A stretch of DNA of 17,529 bases from Verrucomicrobiales bacterium (GTDB lineage: Bacteria > Verrucomicrobiota > Verrucomicrobiia > Verrucomicrobiales > V1-33): NCBI GenBank assembly GCA_023253575.1, contig JALRGB010000203.1, positions 1-17,529 on the forward strand, given 5' to 3'. Made by a program: the position numbers and the translations under genes. The notes under the pieces were generated by a model, which was not told the origin of the DNA, ran no database searches, and saw only the letters and a program-made list of their open reading frames with translations. Below are positions 1 to 7,055 of the stretch, piece by piece (position 1 is the stretch's first letter; each line of letters begins with the position of its first letter).

Positions 1-341
1 CTTTCGCCGCTGGCCACCGTCAGAGCAATAAAGTGCTTCTGGTTCGCGAAATCTTTGGGAAGCTCAGCCAACAGCTGCTGGTCCTTCTCCCGGCGCCACA
101 GCCGGTAAAATCCGCGCGCCCCGTCATTCGTCGAAAGAACCGGCGCAAAGTCGCGCAACACATCCTCCATCTTCGGGTATTCATCAGGATTAGGCGGGGG
201 CTGGCCCGCTGCCGGTGCGGCTTCCACAGGCTCGCCCGGCTGGGCAGCCACCGGTGACGTCTGTGCCCAAGCCGACCCCAGAAGGGCCGCCGTAGCCAGA
301 CACGACCCCGTCAACCGGAGCGACATAAGAGACGTTTTCAT
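1..341 (-). CDS. Exported zinc metalloprotease, N-terminal fragment (DUF5118/DUF5117-like)
   Basis: The frame opens at ATG 341 and runs off the left edge without a stop, giving 113 codons. The first residues (MKTSLMSLRLTGSCLATAAL, then LGSAWAQ) form a signal peptide with probable cleavage near AWA|Q, followed by a Pro/Ala/Gln-rich linker. From about residue 55 comes a block reading F-APVLSTNDGARGFYRLWRRE, then a hydrophilic stretch, LLAELPKDF and HFIALTVASGE. This resembles the start of the DUF5118/DUF5117 region of large exported bacterial zinc-dependent metalloproteases, where a 'GLFTLY-KDDK-LLLEIP' pattern opens the mature protein. The HExxH zinc site would lie beyond the window, so the activity is inferred and not seen. 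There is no clear Shine-Dalgarno in front of the ATG; the 5' flank is AT-rich (TATATT near 368). The gene is divergent from ruvX. Confidence 0.6.
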   Translation of the reverse strand, partial: MKTSLMSLRLTGSCLATAALLGSAWAQTSPVAAQPGEPVEAAPAAGQPPPNPDEYPKMEDVLRDFAPVLSTNDGARGFYRLWRREKDQQLLAELPKDFANQKHFIALTVASGE

Positions 342-557
342 AATTAAAAGAACTGAATAGTCAGGAGAATATAATTTTGCGGATTTCAATACTTAATAGA
401 ATTTAAAGAAGACGCAAGCCTCAAATTGAAACGGCTTGAAAGATTACGAAGTGCGGAGGGGATTGGGGGCATGGAGTGCGGGCGTGGTTTAGAAAAGCGG
501 ATGGGGCATGAAGGAAAAGCGATGCCAGATTGATTCTTTGTGTTTTCCTTCAGGGGT
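342..557. other. Divergent intergenic region, no gene seen
   Basis: This region separates the minus-strand metalloprotease from ruvX and should hold both promoters. The half next to the metalloprotease is AT-rich. The half next to ruvX is purine-rich. I found no convincing -35/-10 pair with 16-18 bp spacing on either strand. The 62-aa minus-strand frame at 386-574 runs through it without family resemblance and overlaps the start of ruvX. Confidence 0.5.
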
Positions 558-998
558 ATGAGGATTCTTGGCATCGATCATGGGACGGTTCGGGTGGGGC
601 TCGCGTTGAGTGATGAGCTGGGGATGCTGGCGCATCCATTGGAGACGGTGGCGGAGGCGCAAGCGTTGGTGCGCATTCCGGAAGTCGTACGCGGGCGCGG
701 GGTGACGGCGGTGGTGTTGGGGTGGCCGTTGCGAATGGACGGATCGGAGGGGACGGCGGCGGAACGGGTGCGTGGTTTTTTGAACAAATTGCGTCCGTTG
801 ATTTCTGCGGACATTCCGATTCATTTGCGAGATGAAAGCTTAACCACGGTGACGGCGACTGAGCAGTTACGTGCGGCCGGCCGCAAAACGAAGACGCACC
901 GGCCGATTATTGATCAGGCGGCGGCGGCGGTGATTTTGCAGGAGTATTTGGACGAATGTGCCGGGCCGGCGGGGTGGTTATTAGAGCCGGAGCCGTGA
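558..998 (+). CDS. ruvX: RuvX/YqgF, putative pre-16S rRNA nuclease / Holliday junction resolvase-like
   Basis: This 146-residue protein has the length and motif order of the YqgF/RuvX family, an RNase H-like fold. The N-terminal strand carries ILGIDHGTVRVGLALSD with the metal-ligand Asp7. The second motif is GWPLRMDGSEG with Glu64 (usually G-PL-MDGSEG). The third is RDESLTT (residues 91-97, family form DER-T). The fourth is IIDQAAAAVILQEYLD with Asp119, where the family has D--AA--IL--YLD. All expected acidic residues are present. In E. coli the protein is essential and matures the 16S rRNA 5' end; the older Holliday-junction role is debated. An in-frame GTG at 540 would add six residues, but ATG 558 puts the first beta strand at the normal place and has CAGGGG just upstream. 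It is followed after 89 bases by the kinase gene, with no evident functional link. Confidence 0.93.
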   Translation: MRILGIDHGTVRVGLALSDELGMLAHPLETVAEAQALVRIPEVVRGRGVTAVVLGWPLRMDGSEGTAAERVRGFLNKLRPLISADIPIHLRDESLTTVTATEQLRAAGRKTKTHRPIIDQAAAAVILQEYLDECAGPAGWLLEPEP

Positions 999-1087
999 TG
1001 GATCAGGTGTGATCGGGCTGGACGGTAGCCGGGGATGAGGCACGATAGGACGGTCCGGTGCGAGCTGGGGGGCGGCCGGTATTTTAT

Positions 1088-2185
1088 ATGCGTGTCATCC
1101 GTCCATTTTCTGACCGGCTGGTCCGGATTCCTCTGTTTTGGCGTTTCCAAATCGGAGGATGGTTGGTTTTTGTCATTTTCGGTTTTCCGTTTAAGTTAGC
1201 TGCGTTTTCCTCCGTCACTTATGTCGTGTGCATGACGTTGTTTCGTGAGCCGCTGGGGGTCTTGATGACGATGGGCATGCGGCAGGCTTACAAGCGACTG
1301 GGATTGTCACCGGGGCGGCCGGTGCGACTGGCGGGCTGGGTCTTGTTTATTTGTTTGGTCGCTGGATTTTTGGACGGGCTGCTCTGGGATTTCATCAATG
1401 GGACATTTTTACATCTGCCGTTGAAGAACCCGATGGCGGGTTTGTTTTACCCTCGGAGCTTGGTGTACTGTTCGTGGAGTTTTTTATATTTCTGGATCAA
1501 AGACCATTTGGCTTCGAGGGAGCGGCTCTTGGCTCTGGCCCGGGCCGAAACGGCGGTGCGGGAGGCTGAGCTCAAGATGTTGCGGGCCCAAGTGTCGCCG
1601 CATTTTCTTTTTAATGCGTTCAACACGGTACTGGCCGGACTGGACCGCAATCCGGAGAAGCTAACCCCGGTGGTGCAGAGTCTGGCTGATTATTTCCGGT
1701 ATTCGCTCAGCAGCCGGCACGACATGTTTGTCCCGGTGGAGGAAGAATTTGCGGCGTTGGTCAATTATCTGGCGGTGGAAAAGGCGCGATTTCGCGATTC
1801 GTTGGTTGTGGAGACATGGCTTGATCCGGCGGCGCGGAAGTTGATGGTACCCGGAGTGATTTTGCAGCCCCTTCTTGAAAATGCGTTGAAGTACGGCCAT
1901 CAGACTTCACCGACGCCATTGCGCATCAGCTTGCGGGTTGAAGTCTCGAGCGCGGGGTCGCTGGTGGTGGAAGTGAGCAATTCCGGGTACTGGGTGGAAG
2001 AACCGGCATCGCGGCCGCGCCATGACGCGGGAGGCAGCGGGTTGGAGAATTTGCGTCGGCGGCTGGAATTGCTTTACCCAGGGAATGCCGGGCCAGCACC
2101 GCGAGTTGTACTGCGCGATGGTACGGTCATGGTTCACTTGGAGTTGCCGCTCAGCTTGGTCACCGCGGAGTCCGTCGTCTCATGA
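1088..2185 (+). CDS. LytS-type membrane sensor histidine kinase
   Basis: The protein is 365 residues from ATG 1088. A GTG at 1058 with AGGA seven bases upstream is an alternative that adds ten residues. The N-terminal third has about four hydrophobic segments (around 22-40, 41-52, 80-104 and 117-135) and no large extracellular domain. Next is a short coiled linker (LASRERLLALARAE) and then the His_kinase (PF06580) signature: LKMLRAQVSPHFLFNAFNTV with His172 as the expected phosphoacceptor. The ATPase part shows the N box LLENALKYG (Asn265) and the glycine box GGSGLENLRRRLELLYPG (315 onward). This is the LytS/YehU class, which pairs with LytTR regulators, and the next gene is exactly that. Its stop overlaps the regulator's ATG as ATGA, implying translational coupling. 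The signal is unknown; with little periplasmic sequence, it may be detected within or at the membrane. Confidence 0.92.
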   Translation: MRVIRPFSDRLVRIPLFWRFQIGGWLVFVIFGFPFKLAAFSSVTYVVCMTLFREPLGVLMTMGMRQAYKRLGLSPGRPVRLAGWVLFICLVAGFLDGLLWDFINGTFLHLPLKNPMAGLFYPRSLVYCSWSFLYFWIKDHLASRERLLALARAETAVREAELKMLRAQVSPHFLFNAFNTVLAGLDRNPEKLTPVVQSLADYFRYSLSSRHDMFVPVEEEFAALVNYLAVEKARFRDSLVVETWLDPAARKLMVPGVILQPLLENALKYGHQTSPTPLRISLRVEVSSAGSLVVEVSNSGYWVEEPASRPRHDAGGSGLENLRRRLELLYPGNAGPAPRVVLRDGTVMVHLELPLSLVTAESVVS

Positions 2186-2934
2186 AACCATTGATCACAG
2201 CCGTGCTGGTCGACGATGAGCCGCCCGCCCGCGAGCGCCTCGCCACTCTGCTGGGTGCTCACCCGAACGTCCGGATCATCGGAGAGGCGGGCGATGTGTT
2301 AGAAGCAGCCCGGGTTTGCGCCGAGGACCCGCCAGATCTGATTTTCCTCGACATCCAGCTGCCGAGGGCCAGCGGTTTTGAGTTGTTGCCGCTGCTGACC
2401 ACGAATCCCAGAATCATTTTTGTGACAGCCTTCGATCGATTTGCTGTCCGTGCCTTTGAGGTGAATGCGCTCGATTACCTGCTGAAACCGGTGCATCCCG
2501 ACCGGTTGGCGATGGCTCTGGCCCGGCTGGGGAGGCCGATTGATGTGGGTGGTGAAATGACGAGTCTGGAGCGAGCCGCCGCGACGCCGCTGGAAGAGGA
2601 GGATTTGATCAGCCTGCCGGAAGATCGACGGTTACGTCTGGTGCCGTTGCGATCAATCGCTTGTATTGAGGCGAAGGGGAATTTCACGCGAGTTCATGCG
2701 GTGGGGGCGCCTCCAGCTTTTATTCGGCGGACGCTGGCCCAGTGGCAGGAGTTATTACCGCCTAATTTATTTATGCGATTGGATCGTTCTATGATGATTC
2801 GCCTCGGCGCGGTGCGTCGGCTGCAGGTGGTGTCGAGGGAGAAGGTTTTGGTGGAAGTGGAGGGACTGGCCCTGCCTTTGGAGCTGCGTCGGCGGGCGGC
2901 TTTGCGTTTGCGTCAAGCATTGGACCAATCCTGA
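2182..2934 (+). CDS. LytTR-family response regulator (LytR/AlgR type)
   Basis: This 250-residue protein has two domains. The receiver domain (about 5-120) has the acidic pocket DDE at 11-13, phosphoacceptor Asp57 in LIFLDIQLP, switch Thr82 in FVTAFD, and Lys102 in the ALDYLLKPV motif typical of LytTR receivers. After a linker (about 120-140), the LytTR DNA-binding domain (about 145-248) reads LRLVPLRSIACIEAKGNFTRVH, FIRRTLAQWQELLP, FMRLDRSMMIRLGAVRRL and ends with ALPLELRRRAALRLRQAL. These match the beta-strand order of the family, including the 'F-R-hRSh-hN/R' element that contacts DNA. It is translationally coupled to the upstream kinase. LytTR proteins bind pairs of direct repeats about two helical turns apart, and such a pair lies 3 bases after this gene's stop, in front of the secreted-protein operon, which I infer to be its target. 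Confidence 0.93.
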   Translation: MKPLITAVLVDDEPPARERLATLLGAHPNVRIIGEAGDVLEAARVCAEDPPDLIFLDIQLPRASGFELLPLLTTNPRIIFVTAFDRFAVRAFEVNALDYLLKPVHPDRLAMALARLGRPIDVGGEMTSLERAAATPLEEEDLISLPEDRRLRLVPLRSIACIEAKGNFTRVHAVGAPPAFIRRTLAQWQELLPPNLFMRLDRSMMIRLGAVRRLQVVSREKVLVEVEGLALPLELRRRAALRLRQALDQS

Positions 2935-2936
2935 TC

Positions 2937-2971
2937 GGGCCGCTTCGTCATTGTTTTGGGCCGCTTCATCA
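2937..2971 (+). promoter_or_regulatory. Tandem direct repeat, candidate LytTR operator
   Basis: GGGCCGCTTCGTCA at 2937-2950 is repeated as GGGCCGCTTCATCA at 2958-2971, matching at 13 of 14 positions. The start-to-start distance is exactly 21 bp, two helical turns, which is the characteristic spacing of LytTR-regulator binding sites. The repeats begin three bases after the regulator's stop codon and end eight bases before the -35 of the promoter serving the downstream operon, the usual activator position. The repeat does not visibly match the AgrA/ComE consensus, but LytTR sites vary between subfamilies. The repeat is seen in the sequence; the binding protein is inferred. I found no further copy elsewhere in the window. 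Confidence 0.62.
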
Positions 2972-2979
2972 CTTTTTAA

Positions 2980-3007
2980 GTGACAATTTGATGGCGTTAC
3001 ATACGAT
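2980..3007 (+). promoter_or_regulatory. Candidate sigma-70-type promoter of the four-gene secreted operon
   Basis: GTGACA (2980-2985, five of six to TTGACA) is followed after 16 bp by TACGAT (3002-3007, four of six to TATAAT). Transcription would start near 3014, leaving a short 5' leader of about 38 bases before ATG 3052. A weak -10 with an upstream repeat pair fits an activator-dependent promoter. A 15-bp palindrome (2969-2983, TCACTT/AAGTGA around TTT) overlaps the -35 and the end of the second repeat. Confidence 0.4.
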
Positions 3008-3051
3008 TTTTTCGTCGGTGAGGACCGTTCCGAGCCGGGCATTTTACGATC

Positions 3052-3918
3052 ATGAAAAGATCCTTTTGCAAGTCTTCAGTAGCGGCGGTGATCCTTGGGT
3101 TGTTATCCGTGGTTTTGCCCCTTCAGGCTTTCCCTCCGGCTCCTTACTCCACCCTTTATGGTAATGTAAGGGACCAGTATGGGATGTTGCTCTCGGGCAG
3201 GGGCGTTTCGGTTCTCACATTTGCTGGCTCCACTGAGCTAGATCCGCAGCCGCTTTTTGACGTGCCTTCAGGGGACTACAACTACCAAGTTCGTCTGCGC
3301 ATGGACATGGGGCGCCCCTTTACAACCTCATACCACCCACAGGTCTTGGAACAGAATTCGCCATTGAACCTGAAAGTGGCTATGGGGGGCCGAACTTATC
3401 TGCCGATTGAGATGAATAGCCCGAAGACGGCGGGGGAGCCATCGACGCGACGCCGGCTTGATTTGACCCTGGGAGTGGATAGCGATGGTGACGGTCTGCC
3501 CGACGCTTGGGAGGAAGCTCAACAGTATCAGGCGGGAGAACCAGCAGGTCTCAACGGATGGGACTTGTCAAAGCTCGACCGTGACGGTGATTACGATGGT
3601 GACGGTGTCAGCAACTGGAACGAATACCTTTCCGGAACCTATGCATTGGATGCGACCTCAGTTTTGAGTCTTGAGATTCGTGAGAAGCATGCTGACTACG
3701 CACGTCTCGAGTTTTATTCCTTTTACGGCAAAGGCTACACTCTTGAGTCATCCTCTGACCTTAAGAGCTGGGATCCGGTCACGTTTACGCTGGATCGGCC
3801 CGAGGCGGGAGCCAGTGTAGGGGCTCTGACCTCACTGACTGCGAATACGACTGGGCTGACCAGTCTGTATGTGGCGACTACCGATTCAATCATTCACTAT
3901 CGCCTTTTGGCCCGATGA
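3052..3918 (+). CDS. Secreted protein with TSP3/EF-hand-like calcium loops
   Basis: This 288-residue protein has a signal peptide (MKRSFCKSSVAAVILGLLSV, cleavage near LQA|F, residue 26). The first domain (about 30-140) is a beta-rich region starting YSTLYGNVRDQYGMLLSG, like a carboxypeptidase-regulatory or transthyretin-like fold. Two acidic calcium-loop blocks follow: DSDGDGLPDAWEE from Asp143 and DRDGDYDGDGVSNWNEYLSG from Asp176, separated by a ~25-residue loop. These are the thrombospondin type-3-like repeats common in exported Verrucomicrobiota proteins. The C-terminal ~90 residues contain LEFYSFYGKGYTLESSSDL followed by W, a small beta domain often found after such repeats. The likely role is a calcium-stabilised surface or matrix adaptor; no catalytic motif is seen. 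It is first in the four-gene operon, and its stop overlaps the next ATG as ATGA. No Shine-Dalgarno is evident. Confidence 0.72.
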   Translation: MKRSFCKSSVAAVILGLLSVVLPLQAFPPAPYSTLYGNVRDQYGMLLSGRGVSVLTFAGSTELDPQPLFDVPSGDYNYQVRLRMDMGRPFTTSYHPQVLEQNSPLNLKVAMGGRTYLPIEMNSPKTAGEPSTRRRLDLTLGVDSDGDGLPDAWEEAQQYQAGEPAGLNGWDLSKLDRDGDYDGDGVSNWNEYLSGTYALDATSVLSLEIREKHADYARLEFYSFYGKGYTLESSSDLKSWDPVTFTLDRPEAGASVGALTSLTANTTGLTSLYVATTDSIIHYRLLAR

Positions 3919-5612
3919 AATCATTTCTCATTTGTCTTTTCACGCTGTTGGGGGTGTCGGCGACGGCCCAGGCTCAATGGTATAGTAAAACGTACACGCT
4001 GGCTGCTGGCTGGAATGGAATCTGGTTGTCCGGTGACGCCACTCACACCACAGTAGGCAACCTTTTTGCCGCTTACACTCAGGTGGATGAGGTGTGGCGC
4101 TGGAATCCCAATCCCGATCAGACCGGTTTCACGGGGTCGCCTTCAACCCCTTCCCCGACGAGTGAAGAGTGGACGGTGTGGAAGCGCGCGGACGCCGCCG
4201 AGCAGAAACTGACCCAGATGCTGGGCAATTCCTCGTATTTGATTCGCTGCAGCGCTCCGACTTCCGTGACGATCAAGCAGCTGGCGCTGCCGCCCTCGGC
4301 TGACTGGCTGATATCGGGGGCCAATTTCATTGGTCTGCCTGGGTATGGCCCGGGCGACACGACCTCGCCGCTGTTGAGCACCTATCTGGCGAGTTTTCCT
4401 TCTGCCTCAACCACCTTGCTCGCACCGGAAACGAAGATCTACAAATATGTGGGCGGCGAGTTGAGTGCTACCAATCCGATGCAGGTGCAGGCGGGGGCGG
4501 AGCGGCTGAATCCAGACCGGGCTTACTGGTTTGAGGCTGCGGTGGCGAGTGATTTCACGGCTCCGGTGGAATACGAGTTGCCCACCCACGCCGGTCTGGC
4601 CTTCGGGGCCACCCTGACATCGATGACGGTGGGCGTGAACAATCGGCTGACGACGGATGTCACCTTGAGAGTCCGGCTGGAATCTTCCGAAGCGGCCCCG
4701 GCTGGGCAGCCGGGGGTGACAGGCGGGGTGGCGCTAACGCGCCGGGTCTTTAACAGCACGACCAACGCCTATGATGAAACACCAGTGGGCGATGGATTCA
4801 CCATTACAGTGGGTGGATCGGGCCGGGCCAACCTGGATTTTGGGGTGAATCGTTCCAGCTTTACTGAAAATGCAGCCTTCCGGGCCTCTGTGCTTCGTAT
4901 CACTGATTCGGCGAATCTGACCGATGTCCGGCTGCCCGTCAGCGCGCTGCCGGCCAATCCTGCCGGCCTTTGGATTGCCCGGGCTGAGGTCACCGATGTC
5001 GGCAGCACGGTTCCTGGTGTGACGGGCACCAAAACGGCGCAACCGTTCCCGCTGGTGTTTCTCATCCATGTCGACAACCAGAGAGTCTCGCGAATGCTCT
5101 CGCAGGTCTTTGTCGGTAAACTGGCGACGACCAATCAGCCGCTGGGTTTGTGCGTGAGCGAGGACCGGATCCTGAACAAGGCACAGTCAGGCCTAGAGCC
5201 GCGGCGCTATGTTTCCTGCCAGCTGCCGGGCGTGGCTTATCTGACCGGGCAAGGGTCGCTGGACATAGGATCGACGATGACATGGAGCGTCAGCGTTCCG
5301 CACACAGATCCGACCAATCCTTTTGTACACACCTACCACCCGGACCACGATTCCTTGAATGATTCCTTTTCAGGCACTCTGCCTGCGGGCAATGAAAGTT
5401 ATACAGTCGGGCGCACCTGCGGGTTTTCTTTCACGGCCGAACCGCCGAACGGCTCTTCGGTGCAGGGCTGGGGGACGACCATTCTCGGTGGTACTTATGC
5501 CGAGACCCTCCGGGGGCTCAACGGTCAGCGCGACTTGAATGTCAGCGGAACTTTTGTCATGCGTCGCATCTCCGAGCTGGGGGACATTGATCTAAGCGTC
5601 CCTAATCCCTAA
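3915..5612 (+). CDS. Secreted beta-rich protein of unknown function with HTYHPDHD motif
   Basis: This 565-residue protein starts by ATGA overlap with the preceding gene. Its signal peptide (MKSFLICLFTLLGVSATAQA) ends at AQA|Q. The mature N-terminus reads WYSKTYTLAAGWNGIWLSG, then VDEVWRWNPNP and a W..W segment ending GNSSYLIRC. This 'GWN...VW.W...SYLI' arrangement looks like a distinct N-terminal beta module. The middle (about 150-370) is repetitive Ig-like or jelly-roll beta sequence (LRVRLESSEAAP..., VTLT..., LRITDSANLTDVRLPVSALP). The C-terminal domain has LVFLIHVDNQRVSRMLSQVF, TNPFVHTYHPDHDSLND (Asn468 onward, with His472, His475, Asp477, His478 and Asp479 as possible metal ligands) and GTYAETLRGLNG. 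I do not recognise a named family. Tight coupling to the TSP3 protein and to the collar fibre suggests these form one extracellular assembly. Confidence 0.68.
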   Translation: MKSFLICLFTLLGVSATAQAQWYSKTYTLAAGWNGIWLSGDATHTTVGNLFAAYTQVDEVWRWNPNPDQTGFTGSPSTPSPTSEEWTVWKRADAAEQKLTQMLGNSSYLIRCSAPTSVTIKQLALPPSADWLISGANFIGLPGYGPGDTTSPLLSTYLASFPSASTTLLAPETKIYKYVGGELSATNPMQVQAGAERLNPDRAYWFEAAVASDFTAPVEYELPTHAGLAFGATLTSMTVGVNNRLTTDVTLRVRLESSEAAPAGQPGVTGGVALTRRVFNSTTNAYDETPVGDGFTITVGGSGRANLDFGVNRSSFTENAAFRASVLRITDSANLTDVRLPVSALPANPAGLWIARAEVTDVGSTVPGVTGTKTAQPFPLVFLIHVDNQRVSRMLSQVFVGKLATTNQPLGLCVSEDRILNKAQSGLEPRRYVSCQLPGVAYLTGQGSLDIGSTMTWSVSVPHTDPTNPFVHTYHPDHDSLNDSFSGTLPAGNESYTVGRTCGFSFTAEPPNGSSVQGWGTTILGGTYAETLRGLNGQRDLNVSGTFVMRRISELGDIDLSVPNP

Positions 5613-5666
5613 TCCCCAGCCCTGCCAGCTGTTTAAACTCTTAACAAACTTTATTTTTACCCATCC

Positions 5667-7004
5667 ATGAAAGCGTCCTCAATCATGCTGAATTTGTTGC
5701 TCAGCGCTTCTTTTGCCGCCGCCGAGCTTTCCGTTGTTCCTACGCTCATGAGTTATCAGGGCCGCGTGACAGACAGTTCCGGCGTCTTGATTGGCAATTC
5801 TGCTCCGGTCAATAGAGCGGTGACCTTCCGTCTGTACACCGTTTCGACCGGGGGCACTCCGATTTGGGCGGAGACCCAGAACGCCACCATTTCCGCCGGC
5901 GAATTTAGCGTCCTGATCGGCAATGGAACCGGCCTCAGCGGCGTCCCCGGCGCGGTGGCTCCGGCGGCTCAGCCCTACAAAACGGTGTCTCAGGTCATCA
6001 ATGGTTTGGCCGCCACCGATCCGTTTCCACCAGTGTTTCTCGGTGTCACAGTTGATGATGGAAATTCCTCGACGGTCGACCCCGAAATTTCTCCGCGTCA
6101 GCAGATTGTCAGCGGGGTTTATTCCATGCGGGCCAAGGTGGCCGAGTCGGTGGCTAGCGCGTCGATTACATCGACCATGATTGGCGTCGGAGCCGTGACG
6201 ACCGATGCTATCCTCGCAGGATCTGTTAACAATGCCAAGCTCGCCGATCTAAGCGTTAATACCGCGAAGTTGGCTGATGCCACCATCACCAGCGCTAAGA
6301 TTGCCGATGCGAACGTGACCACCGCCAAACTCGTCAATGGCAGTGTGACCACGGACAAGATTCTCGATAGCACGATTGTGACGGCCGATTTGGCCAACAG
6401 TGCGGTCACCAGTGCTAAAATCTTGGATGGCACCATTATTTCCGCTGATATCGGGGCGGGGCAGGTGCAGAACAGTAATCTGAGTGCCAATTCAGTCGAC
6501 CTTGGTAAGCTGGTGGCTGCGGTGCAGCAGGCCTTGAACCCAACTGGGACTATTGCGGCGTTCGCTGGGGATACGCCTCCCTCTGGATGGCTTTTGTGCG
6601 ATGGATCGTTTTTGGATCGCACTACCTATTCGACGCTTTTTGGGGTGGTTGGCACGCGTTTCGGTTCGACCGGTACGACCAATTTTGCGGTTCCTGATTT
6701 TCGTGGTCGGTTTTTGCGCGGGCGCGATGGCGGAGTTGGTCGGGATGACGATCGCACTACTCGGGAGGCGATGCAGACGGGTGGTGCCACCGGCGACGCG
6801 GTTGGTAGCATTCAGGGGGATGCGTTCAGACGACACAAGCACAGTGTCCCGAACGACGGCAGCGGCGGCGGGGTCGACCAGAACGCGTTGACCGGGTCTT
6901 CCAACGCAGACGAAAACTGGTCGGACACCCCTGGTACAGGTGAAACCGGCGGCAACGAGACGCGTCCGGAAAATGCCAACGTCAATTATATCATCAAATA
7001 CTAG
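5667..7004 (+). CDS. Secreted fibre with 10-residue repeats and a phage-tail collar domain
   Basis: This 445-residue protein has a signal peptide (MKASSIMLNLLLSASFAAA). Residues ~28-150 (YQGRVTDSSGVLIGNSAPVN..., FRLYTVSTGGTPIWAETQ) are a beta domain commonly placed before fibres in bacterial surface proteins. Residues 165-284 are twelve tandem decapeptides of the form G-[ST]-[VI]-T-[TS]-A-K-[IL]-A-D. Residues ~294-355 (GTIAAFAGDTPPSGWLLCDG, LFGVVGTRFGSTGTTNFAVPDFRGRFLRGRD) are a phage tail collar domain (PF07484). The C-terminus has RRHKHSVP and ends RPENANVNYIIKY, the usual closing element of such fibres. The domain order implies a trimeric rod with a collar head, here exported through the Sec route and not part of a virion: no capsid, sheath or baseplate genes are near. 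It lies 54 bases after the previous gene and 51 before the giant. Shine-Dalgarno is absent. Confidence 0.82.
   Translation: MKASSIMLNLLLSASFAAAELSVVPTLMSYQGRVTDSSGVLIGNSAPVNRAVTFRLYTVSTGGTPIWAETQNATISAGEFSVLIGNGTGLSGVPGAVAPAAQPYKTVSQVINGLAATDPFPPVFLGVTVDDGNSSTVDPEISPRQQIVSGVYSMRAKVAESVASASITSTMIGVGAVTTDAILAGSVNNAKLADLSVNTAKLADATITSAKIADANVTTAKLVNGSVTTDKILDSTIVTADLANSAVTSAKILDGTIISADIGAGQVQNSNLSANSVDLGKLVAAVQQALNPTGTIAAFAGDTPPSGWLLCDGSFLDRTTYSTLFGVVGTRFGSTGTTNFAVPDFRGRFLRGRDGGVGRDDDRTTREAMQTGGATGDAVGSIQGDAFRRHKHSVPNDGSGGGVDQNALTGSSNADENWSDTPGTGETGGNETRPENANVNYIIKY
6159..6518 (+). repeat. Twelve in-frame 30-bp coding repeats (decapeptide)
   Basis: Within the collar-fibre gene, codons 165-284 encode twelve 10-residue units, among them ASITSTMIGV, GAVTTDAILA, GSVNNAKLAD, LSVNTAKLAD, ATITSAKIAD, ANVTTAKLVN, GSVTTDKILD, STIVTADLAN and SAVTSAKILD. 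Hydrophobic residues recur at positions 3, 8 and 9, with Thr/Ser at 4-5 and Ala/Asp/Lys at 6-7. DNA identity between units is low, so selection acts on the protein pattern and recent duplication is unlikely. A beta-helical or trimeric fibre shaft is the natural reading. Confidence 0.8.
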
Positions 7005-7055
7005 GGGCCTTTGGTGCCGACACCCTCGGTATAACCTGCCGTCTCTTGAAATCCC

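Noticed and set aside
540..557. GTG 540 as the ruvX start
   Set aside because: It adds six residues before the conserved first strand; ATG 558 gives the normal family N-terminus.
386..574. 62-codon minus-strand frame between the metalloprotease and ruvX
   Set aside because: No family resemblance, Pro/Ser-rich composition, and it overlaps the start of ruvX.
5599..5615. Telomere-like CCCTAATCCCTAATCCC
   Set aside because: Only two units, and it is the coding end and stop of the 565-aa protein. Chance.
5631..5638. GTTTAAAC palindrome between the second and third cassette genes
   Set aside because: Eight AT-rich bases with no pairing partner, direct repeat or promoter spacing; expected by chance in an AT-rich leader.
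6119..6622. 167-codon minus-strand frame with hydrophobic repeats
   Set aside because: It is the antisense of the decapeptide repeats in the collar fibre. The apparent membrane segments are produced by reverse-reading Ala/Thr/Lys-rich codons.
5667..7004. Prophage or contractile injection system suggested by the tail-collar domain
   Set aside because: The protein has a Sec signal peptide, and no capsid, terminase, sheath, tube, baseplate, integrase or lysis gene is visible in the window.
7013..7024. GGTG-CCGA-CACC hairpin before the giant gene
   Set aside because: Only four base pairs and no T-run; not enough for a terminator or regulator.
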